Under the pieces are notes generated by a model. The model ran no database searches. It was not told the origin of the DNA and saw nothing but the letters and a program-made list of their open reading frames with translations. Position numbers and translations under genes: made by a program. Source: Cryptomeria japonica (taxonomy: Eukaryota; Streptophyta; Pinopsida; Cupressales; Cupressaceae). Taken from it: a stretch of DNA of 64,000 nt. This document shows, one piece after another, positions 34,344-45,457 of the stretch; positions within the stretch are counted from its first letter, which is position 1; the number at the start of each line of letters is the position of its first letter. Location: the NCBI RefSeq assembly GCF_030272615.1, contig NC_081412.1, forward strand, positions 668,301,852-668,365,851. The letters run 5' to 3'.

Positions 34344-36439
34344 CTAACCACTTGAACCTATAGGCAAAAGACAAATCTTCAGTCCTCAATACTAAACATA
34401 AATTTTGATTCACTTCGGGACTTTGGGGTCTCAAGGTCCTAGGGTAAGCACAAAGGGGAGAAGGGTCAGAACTCCAAGGATCCAAGGTTCTGAGGTTAGG
34501 TCAATACAAACTTCCCAAAACTCCAGAGTTTTAGGGTTCCAAGGTTTCGGGCTCATGGCTTGGGGCGATCTGCAACTCCGAGGAGTTGGGGTTCCAGGGT
34601 GGAATGGAAGCGACACCCGGAACTCCAGGGATCCATGGTTCCGGGGATGGAATGGAGGGACACCCGAAACTCTGGGGATCCGGGTTGGAATGGAATGGAC
34701 ACCTAGAACTCTGAGAATTCAGGGTTAAAATGGAGGTCACTCGGAACTCCAGGGATCCGGGTTTCCGAGTGAGAAAACTAGGGCACGCCAAAAACAAATC
34801 ATGAAAAACAAACAACAAGAAAAAGAAATCTAACCTAGAAAAACATCATGAGGGGAGAAAATTCACCAACCTAGTGAATTGAAGACCCAAAAAAATGCCA
34901 AGAGAGAGCTTGGAGGTCCAGAGGTTCACAACTTGGGGCTAGGGAGGAGAAGCTCTGAATGCACAAATGAACTCAAAAAAAATCCCATCATCTCTTATAT
35001 ATAGCCTCCTGAATCCTTCCATATGAAAACCATAAACACGATCTCGGGACTCCGGGGTCCCGGGGTTCCGAGGTCGATAGAAAGCACCAGAACAAAACCA
35101 CCTCAGGACTTTAGAGTTCCGAGGCCAAAAAGACCCAAGACCTCGAGACTCTGAGACTCTGGAGTTCCGAGGTTGGAACAACAGCAAGAGCTCGGGACTT
35201 TGGAGTTCCGAGGTCAGAACAACAAGGGACCTTGGGACTTCGGGAATCCGGAGTTCCAAGGTAAAAACAAAAAGAGAGACCTCGGGATTCTAGGACTCTG
35301 GACTTCTGAGGTAAAACCAAAAAGAAGAAAAAGGGGGTCCATACTTTGACTCAAGGAGACTAAATGGGGAAACAGATATGCTAGGCACAACAAATGGCGA
35401 CTGTCTGGGAAAAATGACTATAAGCAATTTAGAATTTTAGAATCTCTGGTTAACCTGACACTTAAGGCTATTATCATTTAAAAGGATGTATAAGATTAGA
35501 AGATGAGTAAGTGATGAACAAACAACCAAGATGAGGAATAGACATGATCAACCCTTAAGTGTGTGCGTATGATTTGTTACTCCATCATTTCAATAATGTA
35601 GATAGTAAGAGGAAACTAGGCACAAGCTACATAGGTGAAGTCATTAATCGTGTTTCGTGCAAGGTTATCCTGGGCATAGCTCTACTGCTAGATAGGCATC
35701 TATAGCCCTGACAGAGATACCTCTGGCTTCCGTCAAGTAGTGCTCCACTACTAGCCAGGCGTCCATAGCCCTGGTGGAGGTTACTTGAAACACCCATTCG
35801 AGTTGCTTAAGAGGATCTTTTTTTTTTTTTTCTTTCTTTTTTTTTTGAAAACATTATAGGATATAGAGAATGACTTCTTTCTTCAATAATCTTTTAAGCA
35901 ACTTTCAAACGTTGAAGTTCGATAACTAGGTTGGGAGCCATGATGGATAACATGAAACACCTTGACTTCGGATTTTTCACTTGATACCCAGTTTATCTGC
36001 TATCTCACAAAACCTTTATGATGTATCTTAATGTGACGTTAGTGCTAAGTTTATCAAGCTAGCGTATTCCAAATTGAAAGTCAAAACTCACATCATATTT
36101 AAATGATTATATACCACTTTGAACGAGTATAGACAAAGGTTTCGAAATTAACCAAATGATAATAAAATCATAAATAGAAGAGAGTCAAAGTCTCTCAGAA
36201 TTTGGCAAGGTGTTATACAAAGGATACCTGCTTCCTTTTAGAAACTTCAAGAACAAAACATATACCCCGACCCAACAAACAAAAGAACAAACAAGAAAAG
36301 AAAACAAAAACAAAAGGGAAAACACACGACAAGGCCCCCCCCCAAAAAATGAAGCACAACCAAAAAAACAAACAACTAACTACTATATACAACAGGTCAA
36401 GCTTTACTAAGGATTTAATCAAAGTGGTTCTTGAGGAAC
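34344..36439 (-). other. RLG-1 half D pol-ORF2 spacer
   Basis: About 2.1 kb without coding frames, between the integrase and ORF2. It holds the minisatellite (34415-35335), two copies of a roughly 50-bp unit ending in CATAGCCCTG (35667-35800), and a poly-T tract (35818-35847). The matching spacer in half E has all three. Confidence 0.65.
34415..35335 (-). repeat. minisatellite in RLG-1 half D
   Basis: Variants of GGAACTCCGGAGTCCCGAGG recur at spacings of roughly 40-80 bp. They are GC-rich against an AT-rich background. The array also occurs in half E at 46550-47520, so it belongs to the element family. Confidence 0.75.
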
Positions 36440-37304
36440 TGACCATTGACGGGCAATGGTACTAGTTCTCCAGTCAATGAGCTCAACCTAAAAGTGTTCT
36501 CACCTAGAATTTCAGCTATTTGGTAAGGACCTAGCCACAACCTTTCAAACTTGTGATGATCACCTTTCTTTTCCTTGGCCTTGTCCCATAACAGGACCAG
36601 GTCAGAGATTCAAAAAGCTTTCACCTTGGCTCTTTTATCAAACCATCACTTAACAATGGCTTGATGCTTGGAAAAGTCTTGTAGCGTATTAATTCTTTTT
36701 TCATCAAGTCTTAATAAGTTTAAGAGGTGAATCTCTACCTAATCCTCAATGTCAAGTTCTTTCATTAATTGGAGGACTGATATTTGTAAGTTAATTGGGA
36801 AAACAAGGGTCTGGCCATAGACAAGGTAGTATGGAGAAGTTCCTAGGGCAGCTTTTATTCTGTTCAATCAGCCCATAGAGCATATCTCAGTTGATTATGC
36901 CAATCCCTAGGATTTTTCTCGAGTAGCTTCTTGATGACATCTAGGATGTTCTTGTTTGTGGATTTAGCTACCCCATTACCTTGTGGGTAATAGTTGGATG
37001 AAAATTTAAATATAACTTTATATTGGTATGACCATTGCATCAACTATGCAGAAGTAAAAGGACCTTTATCACATACTAGAGTAAATGGCATACCAAACCT
37101 GGTGAGGATATGTTCTTCAATAAATTTCATGACTACCTCAGCAGTAGCATTGCGGCATGCAATGGCTTCTGTCCACCAGGTACAATAATATGTTGCTATA
37201 AGAATAAACTTATGTCCTATAGATGAATTAGGGTTAATAACACCTATGAAATCTAGAGCCCATTGAGCAAAAGATCTTACCTCAAACACTGGTTGGAGAG
37301 GCAT
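36440..37304 (-). pseudogene. RLG-1 half D integrase core and C-terminus
   Basis: The core begins FAQWALDFIGVINPNSSIGH (first Asp). The second motif reads VCDKGPFTSA, where Asn is expected after Asp. The third reads NGVAKSTNKN, with Lys in place of the catalytic Glu. The GPYQI motif of a chromodomain-less gypsy integrase lies near 36515, and the frame ends at VNGQFLK. This copy cannot be active. Half E keeps all three residues. Confidence 0.85.
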
Positions 37305-37828
37305 AGCAAGATTTCTTTCTTTGGAGGGTATAGTTTGGCACGTATGGAAATGTCAAACGTGTTCATGAGTATCTTTAAATATGCTAGGACAATAATACCC
37401 AACCTTCAAAATTTGATGTACAATGGCATCTGCTGACCCATGACAAGAACATATTTCCTGTGAAATTCCTAAAACATATTATGAGCTTCTTGATGATCAA
37501 GGCATTGAAGGTAGATACCCTCATAATTTTTTCTGTAGAGTGTTGAATCCTTGATCATATAATTAGCACTCTTGACCCTTAATGCTTGTCTTTGCATAGT
37601 TGTCAATCCCTTAGGACACCTATTATTCAACAATACAAATACCAAATCCGTGTACCAAGGGTCCTGAGTGAATGACTTCAATGTATACAGTTGGCACTGG
37701 ATTTGAGGGATGTCGGTCACCATGGCCTGAGACAATCCTTGGCCTTGAACTAATTTCATTGGATGCATCTCTAAGTCAAATTCTTGCAATATTGCCATCC
37801 ATTTCCCTCATCGTTCTCCCAGTTCAAA
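37305..37828 (-). pseudogene. RLG-1 half D RNase H end and integrase zinc region
   Basis: The frame 37798-37469 starts with the RT-linked RNase H end (MAILQEFDLEMHPMKLVQGQ) and the tether to integrase (LYRKNYEGIYLQCLDHQEAH). The HHCC region continues with stops (HQILKVGYYCPSIF and CHTC-like) to 37310. Confidence 0.8.
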
Positions 37829-38864
37829 CTACATGAGTAGTGACTTTACTGCTTGGTCAGGAATGATCGCATAAATCTTACTCCTCAGGATGTAATGTCT
37901 AAACTTCTTGACTGCTCTTACTAATGCAAAGGCCTGTTTTTCAAGGGCAGAATATCTAACCTTAGCACTTTTGAAAGGAGAACTCATAAATGCAATAGGT
38001 TTCTCATCTCCTTCTTGCCTCTTGATCAAAATAACTGCTCTTGAGTGTAGTGAAGCAAAAGAATATATGTAAAATGACAATGTGTAATCAGGGCTAGTTA
38101 GTACAGGAGCTTTAGCGATGGATTTCTTGATCTGGGCAAAAGCCTCTTTTGCTTCAGTTGTCCACTTGACCTTAGCATCCTTCTTCATCATTTCATTCAA
38201 GGGCTTGACTATCTCTGCAAACCCAGTAATGAATTTTCTGACAAAATTGATCTTCCTGAAGAAAGATCTCATCTCTTTTTTACTATCAGGCATTTGTAAT
38301 TTTAATAATGCTTCTACCCGATCTGGGTCTATAGAGATCCCCCTCTCAGAGATTACGTGGCCAAGTAGCTTTCCTTCAACCACTCCAAACACACATTTCT
38401 TGGGATTAAGGGAAATCCCATATCTCTGACACCTCTCTAATACCTTTATGAGGTGGTCTGGGTGCTCTTCTATGATCTTGGAAAATATCATCAAATCATC
38501 CATATAAATAATAATGTATTTTCCAATCAGTTCTTTAAATGTTGAATCCATCGCTCGCTAGAAGGTTGCCCCAACATTAATCAATCCAAATGGCATTCTT
38601 TTATACACATATATTCCCCACCTCATTGTAAATGTTGTCTTCATATGATCTTCATAATTTACCAACACCTGGTTATATCCTGAATAACCGTCTAAAAATG
38701 ACATCATTTGTGAACCATTCACAATTTGTAATACTTCATCCAAAGAAGGGAGTGGGTAATTATCTTTCTTAGAGGCTTTGTTGAGATTGTGAAAAATCCA
38801 CGCAAAGTCATATTTCTCCATTCTTTTTCCACACTGGTACCAAATTAGCAACCCAAGTAGAATG
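37829..38864 (-). pseudogene. RLG-1 half D reverse transcriptase and gypsy RNase H
   Basis: The frame 38851-38558 holds HNLNKASKKDNYPLPSLDEV, MSFLDGYSGYNQV (first Asp) and MPFGLINVGATF. A single stop separates it from 38551-37829, which has KYIIIYMDDLMIFSK with the intact YMDD site. The connection (VRKFITGFAEIVKPLNEMMK) and an RNase H follow (SFYIYSFASLHSRAVILIK, KQAFALVRAVKKFRHYIL). The expected Asp of the RNase H first motif (usually DAS) is Ser. Confidence 0.88.
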
Positions 38865-39930
38865 TCATACTGGAAAAATTATCTTAGCGGAAAGTAACTT
38901 TTGCACTTCCTTGAAGATCAAGGGTTCTATTAGTGCATTGACCGGATGTTGTTTTTGCGTGAATAGTTTTATGTTAGGTTTTAGAGGAATCACATGGGTG
39001 ATAATTGTTGTATTGAATGTCTTTAAATCTTCATACCCCCATGCTATTACATCAATGAATTCTTTCAAGATCTGTATCAGTTTTTCTCTTTCATTTTGAG
39101 TGCAAATCTTCCCAATATAGACAATTCTCTCTTGTCCTTCCAGACCAATATTATGAGGCTCGTATTTTCCGACATCTGAATCAGTTGTTAATCTCTCTTT
39201 TACTCTAGGATCCAAATCAAAAAGTCTCTCCAAGGTGACCATCCCTTTGGGAATAGAATTGGTTGGTAAATCCAAAATATCCACATTACCTTCATTATTA
39301 AAATCATCCGATTTGTCTTCCTCATCAATAATTTGATCTTCAAAAGCCCCTGAATTGGCGAGAAAGGATAAGATATGGGAATCATCTTGGAAGACTTGGA
39401 AATGTTTGATATTGTCAGGCACAACAGGTGCAGCGATTAATTCCACCGAGAACCTCTTTAAAGGGGACTGGCTTACTAGTTCTAATGTACTGGCAGCTAT
39501 AGCCAAGGCATCAGGTATTCTGTTTACTTTCCTAGATACCAGTTGAATGTCAAAAGCCTCACAATCTTCAATCAGATCCCACACTCTATTTCGATATGCT
39601 GCTAACCTTTTGTCATGGCACGCATATTGGCTTCGCACTTGTTTAACCACCAACTCTGAATCTCCTTGTACCTTCAAACACTTTGCTCCTTTCTTATGAG
39701 TGAAAAGTAATTCTCTAATTAAGGCTTTGTACTCTGTCACGTTATTAGTACAAGGAAATTGAAGTTAGTAAGAAGCTAAAAGGGTTTTCCCATTTGGGTT
39801 GGTTAACTCTACGCCTACTCCACTGCCTTGTTTGGATCTTGACCCATCAGACTTTAAACACCATATCTCATCTTTTGGCCTCTTCATATTCTTCACCTTT
39901 GGGTCAATGTTGAGGTTAGTGTTAAGAGTG
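38865..39930 (-). pseudogene. RLG-1 half D extra RNase H upstream of RT
   Basis: A second RNase H lies between protease and RT. It reads CLKSDGSRSKQGSGVGVEL (Asp), NNVTEYKALIRELLF (Glu), KVQGDSELVVKQVRSQY (Asp) and NRIPDALAIAAS (Asp), a full set of catalytic acids. This matches the archaeal-type RNase H of Tat elements, which I expected after the RT-linked RNase H. The rest of the frame leads into RT (DVIAWGYEDLKTF, HVIPLKPNIKLF, LLSAKIIFPV). Two stops near 39765 precede NNVTEY. Confidence 0.82.
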
Positions 39931-40744
39931 GATTATTTCTTCTCAAGCTTGAGACCTTGTGATAATTGAGTTTGTTCAATTTCTAATTGTATAAACATTT
40001 CAGTAGTACTTGGAACAACATCTTCTGATTGGGGTTGAAGCTTGGATTGTGTTTCTTCCTTCTTAGGCTCCAGAGAAACATCTCCCTCTTCATTTTTAAC
40101 AACCTTAACCAGAAGAACCTTGTGGTTGTATTCTTTAGGTAAGGTAATCTTGTCTACAGGCTCGATTGTCTGGGGCTCTAATTTGAAACCTTGAACTTCC
40201 TCCATATTGTTGGTATGATCATCCTCTTCGAATGGAACTAGACTCATCAACTTCATAATCTCATTCTGACATGGGATACATGAAACTTCTAAGTGCTCCT
40301 CATGGTGTATCCAACACCACTTTGGAAGCAACAACTCTTGTATCTTCATACTGTTTCCCAATAAGAACATTCCTTATTGTACTGTTGTAGTGAACTCTTT
40401 GACCCAACTTCTATATGCAGTCTTGTCAGCTTGAAATAATTGAACAAGGGCTAGTGCAGAGAAAGTAAGAATCTCAATACCTTGTAAACCCCTGGGCTGA
40501 CCTCAGCAAATGCCACTTCATTAAGAGAACCATAATATGTGACCAATTTCTTCAATTTAGGCCCATTATCAATTCGGATCTGGTTACTGACCCCCTTCCA
40601 GGGAAGCCATAAGTATGTAAAACAAGTTGAGAAATATCCTCCCAATGTCTTGGACCAATCCCTACTGAGGAGCATCCCATATACTTCTGGAATATCCACC
40701 ACTTGAATGTCAAGATAGCGAGATATTTGAGGATCAATGCCTAA
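39931..40744 (-). pseudogene. RLG-1 half D protease-RT linker
   Basis: The frames 40702-40451 and 40370-39933 belong to the polyprotein after the protease (VDIPEVYGMLLSRDWSKTLG is typical of the protease end). The second is acidic and poorly conserved. I assign no separate function. Confidence 0.65.
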
Positions 40745-42702
40745 CTAGATGTATACATCTTTCAATTCTCCAATGACATTAACCTCTATTTTGTCTAATT
40801 GCACTACCTTACTATTTGCACGTAGTGGTTGAAGTCCAATTTGTTGGCATATAGAGTAGGGCATTATGTTTCCTGAAGCTCTTGAGTCTACCAAACAGCT
40901 ATGTAAATTCTTCCCACATATCTTCAAACTCAGTAAAAATGGTGGATTTTCTATTGCATCATTATTGATGTTAGCATTGACTTCATTAAAGTCTGCCATC
41001 TTAACCTCATTACTCTGTGATTCTAACATTTCCAACTTTCTAAGGAGAGCCCTCTTCTGTTCAGGGCAATATCTCAATACTTCCATTAAGGACATAGTAG
41101 TGGCAATCCTTTCCATATCCTTAGTAACATCGAATGATCCTTTTGAAACATAATCTTTCCCCTGAGCTTGTCTAGGGCGTGTTCCTTGGAATTCTTGAGG
41201 TGGACGAGGATTGTTGCTCACATTAGCATCCGGAAGTACAAACCCGCTCATCGGGGGAGGTGGCTCTATTAATGGAGCCTTGCCTTGACTCCTAAGATTA
41301 TAATTGTTCCTGGTCTGGAAGGACTGAGAATCGTATACACATGGTTCACCATCAACTTCGGCCTGAAATTCCTTACACATGAAAGTATCAACCAGCATGG
41401 CAGTATTAACCTTATCAGGTTCATCATTAGAACAATCTTTAGGCTGAGAGTCAGCTTGAGCAATTCTTATGATTTTCTTGAACTGTGCACAATTAACCTC
41501 AGAATGGGAAGCTGTGTCATGCAACCTACACCAATTTGTTAGTAGATTCATATCAACAAGGTTAACACTTTGTGTGTGGTTTGGGTTATCCTGTGCATCC
41601 AGGTGGTCGTGGTTCACCCCACCATTATTCGGACCTGTATTCCACTGCCTATTATAAGGTTTGTTATTGTACCTTTGATTTTGGTTCTGGTTATTGTAGT
41701 TTCGCTGATTATTATATGGTTGGGATTGATTATACCCTCCTGGAGGATTCATCTTTAGCTGGCTCAAGTCTGAAGTAACCTGCGAGATCATTTTCTTCAA
41801 GGCCTCTACTTCAGCGGATATATGGGATCCTTGATTCTCAAGTGCCATAGTTGGAAGTTGGTTTTCCAAATTCATACTATCAAATTGTTGATTTTCAGCT
41901 TGTGGCTAACCAGCATACTATGTTTGAGTGGGGATGGTATTGGCACTATTTTGCCAAGTTAACGCTTGAGCTGCAAACTATTGACTTGCCTGAGGTTGGG
42001 GTGCATAAATTGGCACGGGGTTCATCATTGGGGCACCTATAGGTAGAGACGAGGGTACACCTGGGAGTTGATTGTAATTTCCTTGATTCACCCCTATGGG
42101 TAAATTATATTCGATCCCTCCTAAGGTTTGATTCAGCTCATGATTCATGCTAATTGCTAATGTGAAGACTTTTGCTAAGGTATCCCTTCGATCTTGAGGA
42201 ACACTTTTTTTAATGAACATAGCAGTCCAAGGGTCAATAGATTTCGGATATGAATTGATGGCTATGTTAGGCATGACTTGGTAAGGGGATTGCAGCCTCT
42301 TGAATGCCCTTTGGAAGCTGGTATTAAAAGTCGTTAATGGCTCATTCGACAATTTGTTAAGAGAAGCAAACTGATGGTATAGTGTCCCAGGGTCTACGTA
42401 TACTCGGAATTGATCAATGAAGGCCTTCTCCAAGAGATCCCAACCTATGATGGAGTTTGCAGGTAAGGTTAAGTACCAATTGTATTCATTCTCCCCAAGT
42501 GAATATGGGAAGAGTCTACATACTACATCTTGGTGTTCAATATGATTACGAACAACCGCATCTTTGAATGCTTCAATATGTTCATCTGTCGTTCGTCCCC
42601 CTAGATAGTAAAATTTGCTGCAAAATTTGTCCAGGTTTCTAGGTAGGTCATGTATACCCCCTGGTATGGTTCCTAGTGGTGTGGTGTCTTGGTTGAAGTA
42701 GT
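40745..42702 (-). pseudogene. RLG-1 half D gag C-terminal part and protease
   Basis: It begins inside gag at 42702, where LTR-b cuts in (NYFNQDTTPLGTIPGGIHDL). The capsid region includes LGGRTTDEHIEAF and LLEKAFIDQFRVYVDPGTLY. A Gln/Asn-rich stretch and one Cys-His motif (WCRLHDTASHSEVNC) follow. The frame 41875-40745 ends with the protease, LVDSRASGNIMPYSICQQIG, in which the Gly of the DSGA motif is Arg. The N-terminal part of gag is found at 58766-59320 on the other strand. Confidence 0.85.
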
Positions 42703-43549
42703 TGTTAAGTGGAGTGTCCAGACAGAAACTTGCAAGTTAACTGCGACTCCTAATTTTAGTTCTTAATTTAGGGTAGAGTTATTTCCTAAATAATAGGGTG
42801 AAGAGCTTCTATAAATTGAGAAGTTGGATTCATTTGTAGAGGTCCCAAATTGATGATTTGTGGCCTACTTAGAGATTTTAGAGTATTTTTGTAGATTGTT
42901 AAGAAGTTTGAGTTATTTTTGTTATACATTCATGGAGATTAATATGAAAAGCAGCTTGTAGATTACCTGATCTACATTTATGTTCTACCAAATTGTTATG
43001 TGTAATCGGGTAACGTCTATTATTTTGAGTTAGCAATGTGGTAATCTTTTTGTCTATCATATTATGAATCATATTGTGCATGTCAGTGGTGTATGAGAAT
43101 TAATGTGATAGGCCATATTGTTGATGATTTTATGTCCACAGATTTGTGAAATTGATGATTTTGCAGGTTTTCTGGAGGTCCGTTGTTGAATGCTAACTTG
43201 GATAATATTTGATAATTGTTTGGATTGCAGGGAACTAATTGAATAGTTCATTAAGTTGTAATTATATTGGTCTTTTCTTGTTTCCCTTACGCTTTACATT
43301 TTATTTCCCCAGAGAGTCTTAAATCATAAAATACAAAAAGAGGAAGTGCAATTATCTATAAACCAGCAAGATTTAGCTCTAACCAGCAGGCCCCTTTATA
43401 GGTATAACCACATCAACCATTGAGCTATCCATCACCATTGAGACCCAACTACAAAGACCTTAGGGTAGTGAGTTCTTCCAAACTCGTTACTTTTTAGGAG
43501 AGGTGGTGAGTGTTTGTATAAAACTACCTAATTGTTGGTGGGTGTCTCA
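42703..43549 (+). repeat. RLG-1 LTR-b
   Basis: Plus-oriented LTR starting TGTTAAGTGGAGTGTCC. It lacks about 17 bp at the U5 end and joins RT codons directly. On its left it joins minus-strand gag through a shared GTAGTTGTT, so the junction is placed within that microhomology. Confidence 0.85.
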
Positions 43550-44182
43550 GAAGCATTATTAAAATTAAAAATTCCTGGTAGTAAAAAAGAGATGAGAACT
43601 TTCTTCGAGAAGATCAATTTTGTCAGAAAATTCATTACTGGGTTTGTAGAGATAGTCAAGCCCTTGAATGAAATGATGAAGAAGGATGCTAAGGTAGAGT
43701 TGACAACTGAAGCAAAAGAGGCTTTCACCTAGATCAAGAAATCCATCGCCAAAGCTCTTGTACTAACTAGCCCTGATTACACTCTGTCATTTTACATATA
43801 TTCTTTTGCTTCACTACACTCAGGAGCAGCTATTTTGATGTAGAGGCAAGCAAGAGATGAGAAACCTATTGCATTTATGATTTCTCCTTTCAAAAGTGCT
43901 GAGGTTACATATTTTGCTCTTGAAAAATAGGCCTTTACATTAGTAAGAGCAGTCAAGAAGTTTAGACATTACATCCTGAGGAGTAAGATTTATGCGATCA
44001 TTCCTGACCAAGCAGTAAAGTCACTACTCATGCAGTCTGAACTGGGAGAACGACGAGGGAAATGGATGGAAATATTGCAATAATTTGACTTAGAGATGCA
44101 TCCAATGAAATTAGTCTGAGGCCAAGGATTGTCTCATGCCATGGCGACCGACATCCCTCAAATCCAGTGTCAATAGTATACA
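43550..44182 (+). pseudogene. RLG-1 half E: RT thumb and RNase H remnant
   Basis: The frame enters RT in the middle (EALLKLKIPGSKKEMRTFF), matching half D from about 38310. Primer site, gag, protease, extra RNase H and RT palm are absent, so pol is 5'-deleted. RNase H pieces (YTLSFYIYSFASLHSGAAIL; AFTLVRAVKKFRHYILRSKI) contain stops. Confidence 0.82.
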
Positions 44183-45457
44183 TTGAAGTCGTTCACTCAG
44201 GACCCTTGGTACATGGATTTGGTATTTGTATTGTTGAATAATAGGTGTCCTGAGGGATTGACAACTATGCAAAGACGAGCATTAAGGCTCAAGAGTGCTA
44301 ATTATATGATCAAGGATTTGGCACTCTATAGAAAAAATTATGAGGGTATCTACCTTCGGTGCCTTGATCATCAAGAAGCTCATAATATGATTGAGGAATT
44401 TCACGGGAAATATGGTACTGGTCATGGGTCAGCAGATGCCACTGCACATCAAATCTTGAAGGTTGGGTATTATTGGCCTAGAGTATTTAAAGATACTCAG
44501 GAACATGTCTAACATTGCCATACGTACCAAACTATAGCCTCCAGAGAAAGAAATCCCGCTATGCCTCTCCAACTAGTGTTTGAGGTAAGACCTTTTGCTC
44601 AATGGGCTCTGGATTTCATAGGTGTTATTAACCCTAATTCATTTATAGGACATAAGTTTATTCTTACAACAACAAATTATTGTACCCAGTGGACAGAAGC
44701 CATTGCACGCCACAATGCTACTACTAAGGTAGTCCTAAAATTTATTGAAGAACATATCATCACCAGGTTTGGTATGTCGTTCGCTCTAGTATGTGATAAT
44801 GGTCCTGCTTTTACTTCTACACAGTTGATGCAATGGTCATACCAATATAAAGTAATATTGAAATTTTCATCCAACTATTACCCGCAAGGTAATGGGGTAG
44901 CTGAATCCACAAACAAGAACATTATAGATGTCATCAAGAAGCTACTCGAGAAAAATCCCAGGGATTGGCATAATCAACTAAGATATGCCCTATGGGCTGA
45001 TCAAACCAGAATAAAAGCCACCCTAGGAACTTCTCCATACTACCTTGTCTATGGCCAGACCCCTATTTTCCCAATTAACTTACAAATACCAGTCCTCCAA
45101 TTAATGAAAGAACTTGACATTGAGGATTAGGTAGAGGTTCACCTCTTTAACTTATTAAGACTTGATGAAAAAAGAATTAATATGCTACAACACTTTGCCA
45201 AGCATCAAGCCATTTTTAAGCGATGGTTTGATAAAAGAGCCAAGGTGAAAGCTTTTCAGATCTCTGACCTGGTCCTATTATGGCACAAGGCCAAGAAAAA
45301 GAAAGGTAATTATCACAAGTTTGAAAGGTTGTGGCTAGGTCCTTACCAAATAGCTGAAATTCTAGGCGAGAACACTTTTAGGTTGAGCTCATTGATTGGA
45401 GAACTAGTACCATTGCCCGTCAATGGTCAGTTCCTCAAGCACTACTTCGATTAAATC
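44183..45457 (+). pseudogene. RLG-1 half E integrase
   Basis: This frame has three parts. 44183-44512 holds the zinc region (CLDHQEAHNMIEEFHGKYG, then HCHTYQ, with one expected Cys changed). 44561-45130 holds the catalytic core with all three acids: ALDFIGVINPNS, VCDNGPAFTST and NGVAESTNKNI. 45182-45454 holds the C-terminus with GPYQI. Single stops separate them. The core is the best preserved pol domain of RLG-1. Confidence 0.88.

Noticed and set aside
34415-35335. Regular repeats as a CRISPR array
   Set aside because: Repeats are diverged and the spacers are similar to each other. The host is a plant and the array lies inside a gypsy element.
36202-36465. Lys-rich open frame after the integrase
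   Set aside because: It is antisense to the integrase end and spacer, and low in complexity.
42899-43251. 60-codon frames repeated at 30174, 42899 and 58100 as a conserved small gene
   Set aside because: They fall in the three RLG-1 LTR copies. Their conservation is LTR identity, not coding.
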